Positions 61,877-64,000 of a stretch of DNA of 64,000 bases are shown piece by piece. Each line of letters opens with the position of its first letter. The first letter of the stretch is position 1. The DNA is from Caldithrix sp964598255 (GTDB lineage: Bacteria > Calditrichota > Calditrichia > Calditrichales > Calditrichaceae). A program made the translations under genes and the position numbers. A model generated the notes under the pieces. The model was not told where the DNA came from and made no database searches. It saw only the letters and a program-made list of their open reading frames with translations. Location: assembly GCA_964598255.1 (NCBI GenBank), contig CAZRBA010000030.1, positions 1-64,000 of the forward strand. Direction: 5' to 3'.

Positions 61877-61894
61877 TTGACCCTATAGCGTCAA
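61877..61894. promoter_or_regulatory. Enhancer-like dyad 2 (TTGA-N10-TCAA)
   Basis: TTGACCCTATAGCGTCAA. Same arms, same length and same inner pattern as dyad 1. The spacing of 10 bases between arms is too wide for a FNR/CRP site (TTGAT-N4-ATCAA), arguing for a different regulator. Confidence 0.6.
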
Positions 61895-62012
61895 TTCATT
61901 TGCCTTACTTTACGTTTAAAGGTGCAATTAAAAGCCACGATACATTTCCACAAACAAAAAACATTTGAATTCTTGCCAAAAGAATAACAAATTAAATAAT
62001 AAGGAGAGCAAA

Positions 62013-63929
62013 ATGCGTTTAACGGGAAAAATCATTCTATTAATCGGATTGTCCACAACACTTATTCTTACGCTTATTTTTGGTTTTTTAACTGAACATT
62101 ACAACAAACAAATCGAAACCACATTACTCGACAATTCGCGCATTTTGTATAAAATGGTATTAACGGTCAGGCATTGGGCTTCAAACTACGGAGGGGTTCT
62201 GGTCAAAAAAACTCCCGGTACAAAAATAAATCCGTTTTTACCCCATCCCTTTTTAGTTACCCAGCAAAACGATACGCTTGTTTTGCGAAATCCCGCTTTA
62301 ATTACCCGTGAATTGAGCGACTTAAGCAAAAAAATGATCGGCGATGCTTTTTTTCACATGGCCAGCAAAAAGTATTTGAATCCCGAGAACAAACCCGACG
62401 CTTTTGAAAGAAAAGCACTTTCTTATTTTGAAAAACATCGGAATAAAAAAGAATTCTATGCTTTCGAACGCATCAACAATCATTTGTATTTTCGATATTT
62501 TGCACCGTTGTATACGGAACGTTCCTGTTTAAGCTGCCATGCCAAACAGGGGTACAAAGAAGGAGATTTGCGCGGCGGGGTGAGTATTCATATCTCAGCC
62601 GAAGCTTTTGAACTGGCTAAAAAAGAGAACAAATTGTTTATGCTCTTTTCATTAATAGGTACCATTTTTATTTTGAGCACGCTGATATATTTCGGATTAA
62701 GGAGGGCGATCATCCGGCCGATTGAAAATTTGACTTACGCCGCCGAAGAATTGGAAGCACAGAACTACGATTTTCCATTGGAAATGCCGCCCAAAGCCTC
62801 ATTCGAAATTTCAAAACTGTTTGAGGCCTTTAAACGGATGCGTAATTCCATTTTGTCTTCGCTTTTGTTGGCGAAAAATTCGGAAAACAAATACCGTTCG
62901 CTTATTGAGAATTCACCGGAGGCCATTGGAATTACCGACCCCAAAGGGATTATTATCGAAACCAATCAACGTTTGCTTAATCTTGCCAATACCCAAAAAG
63001 ACGAAATTGTAGGTAAAACCATTAAGGATTTGATCGACAAAGATAACATTAAATATTTAACCGACCCTATTGCTTCAAAATCGACCACCCGGCACTACGA
63101 AACGTATCTAATGGCCAGCCATGGTGACCGCATTCCCGTTGAAATTTTTGAAATTCACGATATTCGCTTAGTGCCGGAAGAACAAATCACCTTCTTTTAC
63201 ATGCGCGATTTACGCTTGCGCAAAAAATTGGAACAGTACAGCATTCAGATGGAAAAAATGTTGGTTTTGGGCGAGCTTTCCGCCGGAATTGCTCACGAAT
63301 TGCGCAATCCGCTTTTTGCACTAGCCAATAATTTGGACTATCTGGATAAAGAACTAAAGGAACACCCGGTTTTTAACGAAATTTATCCGGAATTGCAAAC
63401 CAGCCTAAATCAAATTCATCGCATCGTATCCGCTATTTTGGATTACGCGGCCCCACATCAACCGGAGTTTAAACACATCGATCTGGTTGAGATTATCAAC
63501 AAATGTTTGATTTTGGTGCGCAAGAAGTTTGAAAAAGCACATATCCAAATTAATCAGGAATTTCACGGAGACTGTTTTGAAATCCGAGCCGATCCTTACC
63601 AGATGGAACAGGTTTTTATTAACCTGTTCATGAACGCTTTTAAAGCAATGCACGATCATGGTAAGTTAAAAATATCCGGGATTTGCGAAAACGATATGGT
63701 AAAAATCTCCATTCAAGATAACGGCATCGGCATGGCTCCCGAACAAATTCCACGCATTTTCGATCCTTTTTATTCGCAATTTAAGTCCGGTACGGGGCTG
63801 GGTTTGTCTATCGTGCAGAAAATTATCGATCAGCATCACGCCCGCATTTCCGTAAAAAGCATTCGTGACGAGGGAACAACTTTTACGCTCATGTTTTCGC
63901 AAAATCAAAAAGAGGAAATACGGATATGA
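62013..63929 (+). CDS. Sensor histidine kinase with c-type haem (Tll0287/DUF3365-like) input domain
   Basis: A 638-residue kinase. Residues 6-26 and about 208-231 are transmembrane. The periplasmic part between them ends with a haem-binding CLSCH (C172-H176) inside YFAPLYTERSCLSCHAKQGY, the DUF3365 (Tll0287-like) pattern. HAMP, a PAS domain (about 292-405), HisKA with GIAHELRNPLFALANN, and an ATPase domain with FDPFYSQFKSGTGLGLS follow. A periplasmic haem could sense redox state or nitrogen oxides. The ATG at 62013 has AAGGAG ahead and fits the signal anchor; the frame is open 16 codons upstream without such a site. It is divergent from the nitrate operon. Confidence 0.93.
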   Translation: MRLTGKIILLIGLSTTLILTLIFGFLTEHYNKQIETTLLDNSRILYKMVLTVRHWASNYGGVLVKKTPGTKINPFLPHPFLVTQQNDTLVLRNPALITRELSDLSKKMIGDAFFHMASKKYLNPENKPDAFERKALSYFEKHRNKKEFYAFERINNHLYFRYFAPLYTERSCLSCHAKQGYKEGDLRGGVSIHISAEAFELAKKENKLFMLFSLIGTIFILSTLIYFGLRRAIIRPIENLTYAAEELEAQNYDFPLEMPPKASFEISKLFEAFKRMRNSILSSLLLAKNSENKYRSLIENSPEAIGITDPKGIIIETNQRLLNLANTQKDEIVGKTIKDLIDKDNIKYLTDPIASKSTTRHYETYLMASHGDRIPVEIFEIHDIRLVPEEQITFFYMRDLRLRKKLEQYSIQMEKMLVLGELSAGIAHELRNPLFALANNLDYLDKELKEHPVFNEIYPELQTSLNQIHRIVSAILDYAAPHQPEFKHIDLVEIINKCLILVRKKFEKAHIQINQEFHGDCFEIRADPYQMEQVFINLFMNAFKAMHDHGKLKISGICENDMVKISIQDNGIGMAPEQIPRIFDPFYSQFKSGTGLGLSIVQKIIDQHHARISVKSIRDEGTTFTLMFSQNQKEEIRI

Positions 63930-64000
63930 AATTTTCCATTCATATTATTGACGATGAAAAAACGGTAGCCCAGTCCATTAAACGGGTTTTACAAACCGGC
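63926..64000 (+). CDS. Response regulator, partial (runs off the window)
   Basis: The first 25 codons are visible: MKFSIHIIDDEKTVAQSIKR, the start of a CheY-like receiver with the acidic pair DD at 9-10. Its ATG overlaps the kinase stop (ATGA), so it is the cognate regulator. The output domain lies outside the window; an NtrC/sigma-54 type would fit the promoter and dyads at 61767-61894. Confidence 0.85.
   Translation, partial: MKFSIHIIDDEKTVAQSIKRVLQTG

Noticed and set aside
61831..61894. FNR/CRP sites
   Set aside because: The arms TTGA and TCAA are 10 bases apart instead of six, and the inner ATAG is shared by both copies.
61895..62012. Sigma-54 promoter before the haem sensor kinase
   Set aside because: The nearest GG and GC pair (AAGGTGC ... 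AAAAGCC) is one base off the required spacing.

Overview
The window reads as chromosomal DNA of a Gram-negative, anaerobically respiring and probably thermophilic bacterium of the FCB/Calditrichota type; a Caldithrix-like organism fits best. That assignment is an inference. It rests on an 11-subunit complex I without NuoEFG, periplasmic nitrate respiration using an octaheme cytochrome, lipoprotein serpins, a DUF4296-like lipoprotein, outer-membrane barrel proteins and the rpsU-yqeY-cvpA-mutS2 gene order. No rRNA, tRNA or CRISPR array was seen.

Layout. 1-3190: repeat-rich region around one accessory DUF4143-type ATPase, including a tandem array of three units of about 350 bp. 3194-6101: Bax-inhibitor-1 membrane protein and a glycosyltransferase-like orphan. 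6287-18303 (minus): housekeeping genes hslVU, rpoN, mutS2, cvpA, yqeY, rpsU, a TPR protein, an unusual response regulator, efp and a histone-deacetylase-like gene, with asparaginase at 18304-19293. 19505-25391 (minus): MlaFE-type lipid transport genes and a protease/PD40/surface-antigen protein, with the wreck of a PmeII-like restriction-modification system lying between mlaE and mlaF. 25521-31213: a lipoprotein, a glycogen debranching enzyme and an epimerase/STAS/RsbW-like/nucleotidyltransferase-like operon. 31486-41682 (plus): nuoABCDHIJKLMN. 41872-51140 (plus): a cluster with a sigma-54 promoter, an outer-membrane protein, two serpins, a sensor kinase, an NtrC-type regulator and two envelope proteins. 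51808-61562 (minus): porin, tetraheme cytochrome c, NapA, NapF-, NapD-, NapG- and NapH-like proteins, Rieske protein, cytochrome b and an octaheme HAO-like cytochrome. 62013-64000 (plus): a haem-containing sensor kinase and the start of its response regulator.

How they work together. The 51808-61562 operon looks like a complete nitrate-to-ammonium respiratory module. NapA would reduce nitrate, the octaheme cytochrome (in place of NrfA) would reduce nitrite, and quinol oxidation would run through NapGH and a Rieske/cytochrome b pair. Complex I, fed by something other than the usual NADH module, would supply the quinol. The operon is preceded by a good sigma-54 promoter and two matching TTGA-N10-TCAA dyads at enhancer distance, next to the divergent haem sensor kinase/regulator pair. 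RpoN itself is encoded at 8391-9872. A second good sigma-54 promoter precedes the serpin cluster, which carries its own NtrC-type regulator.
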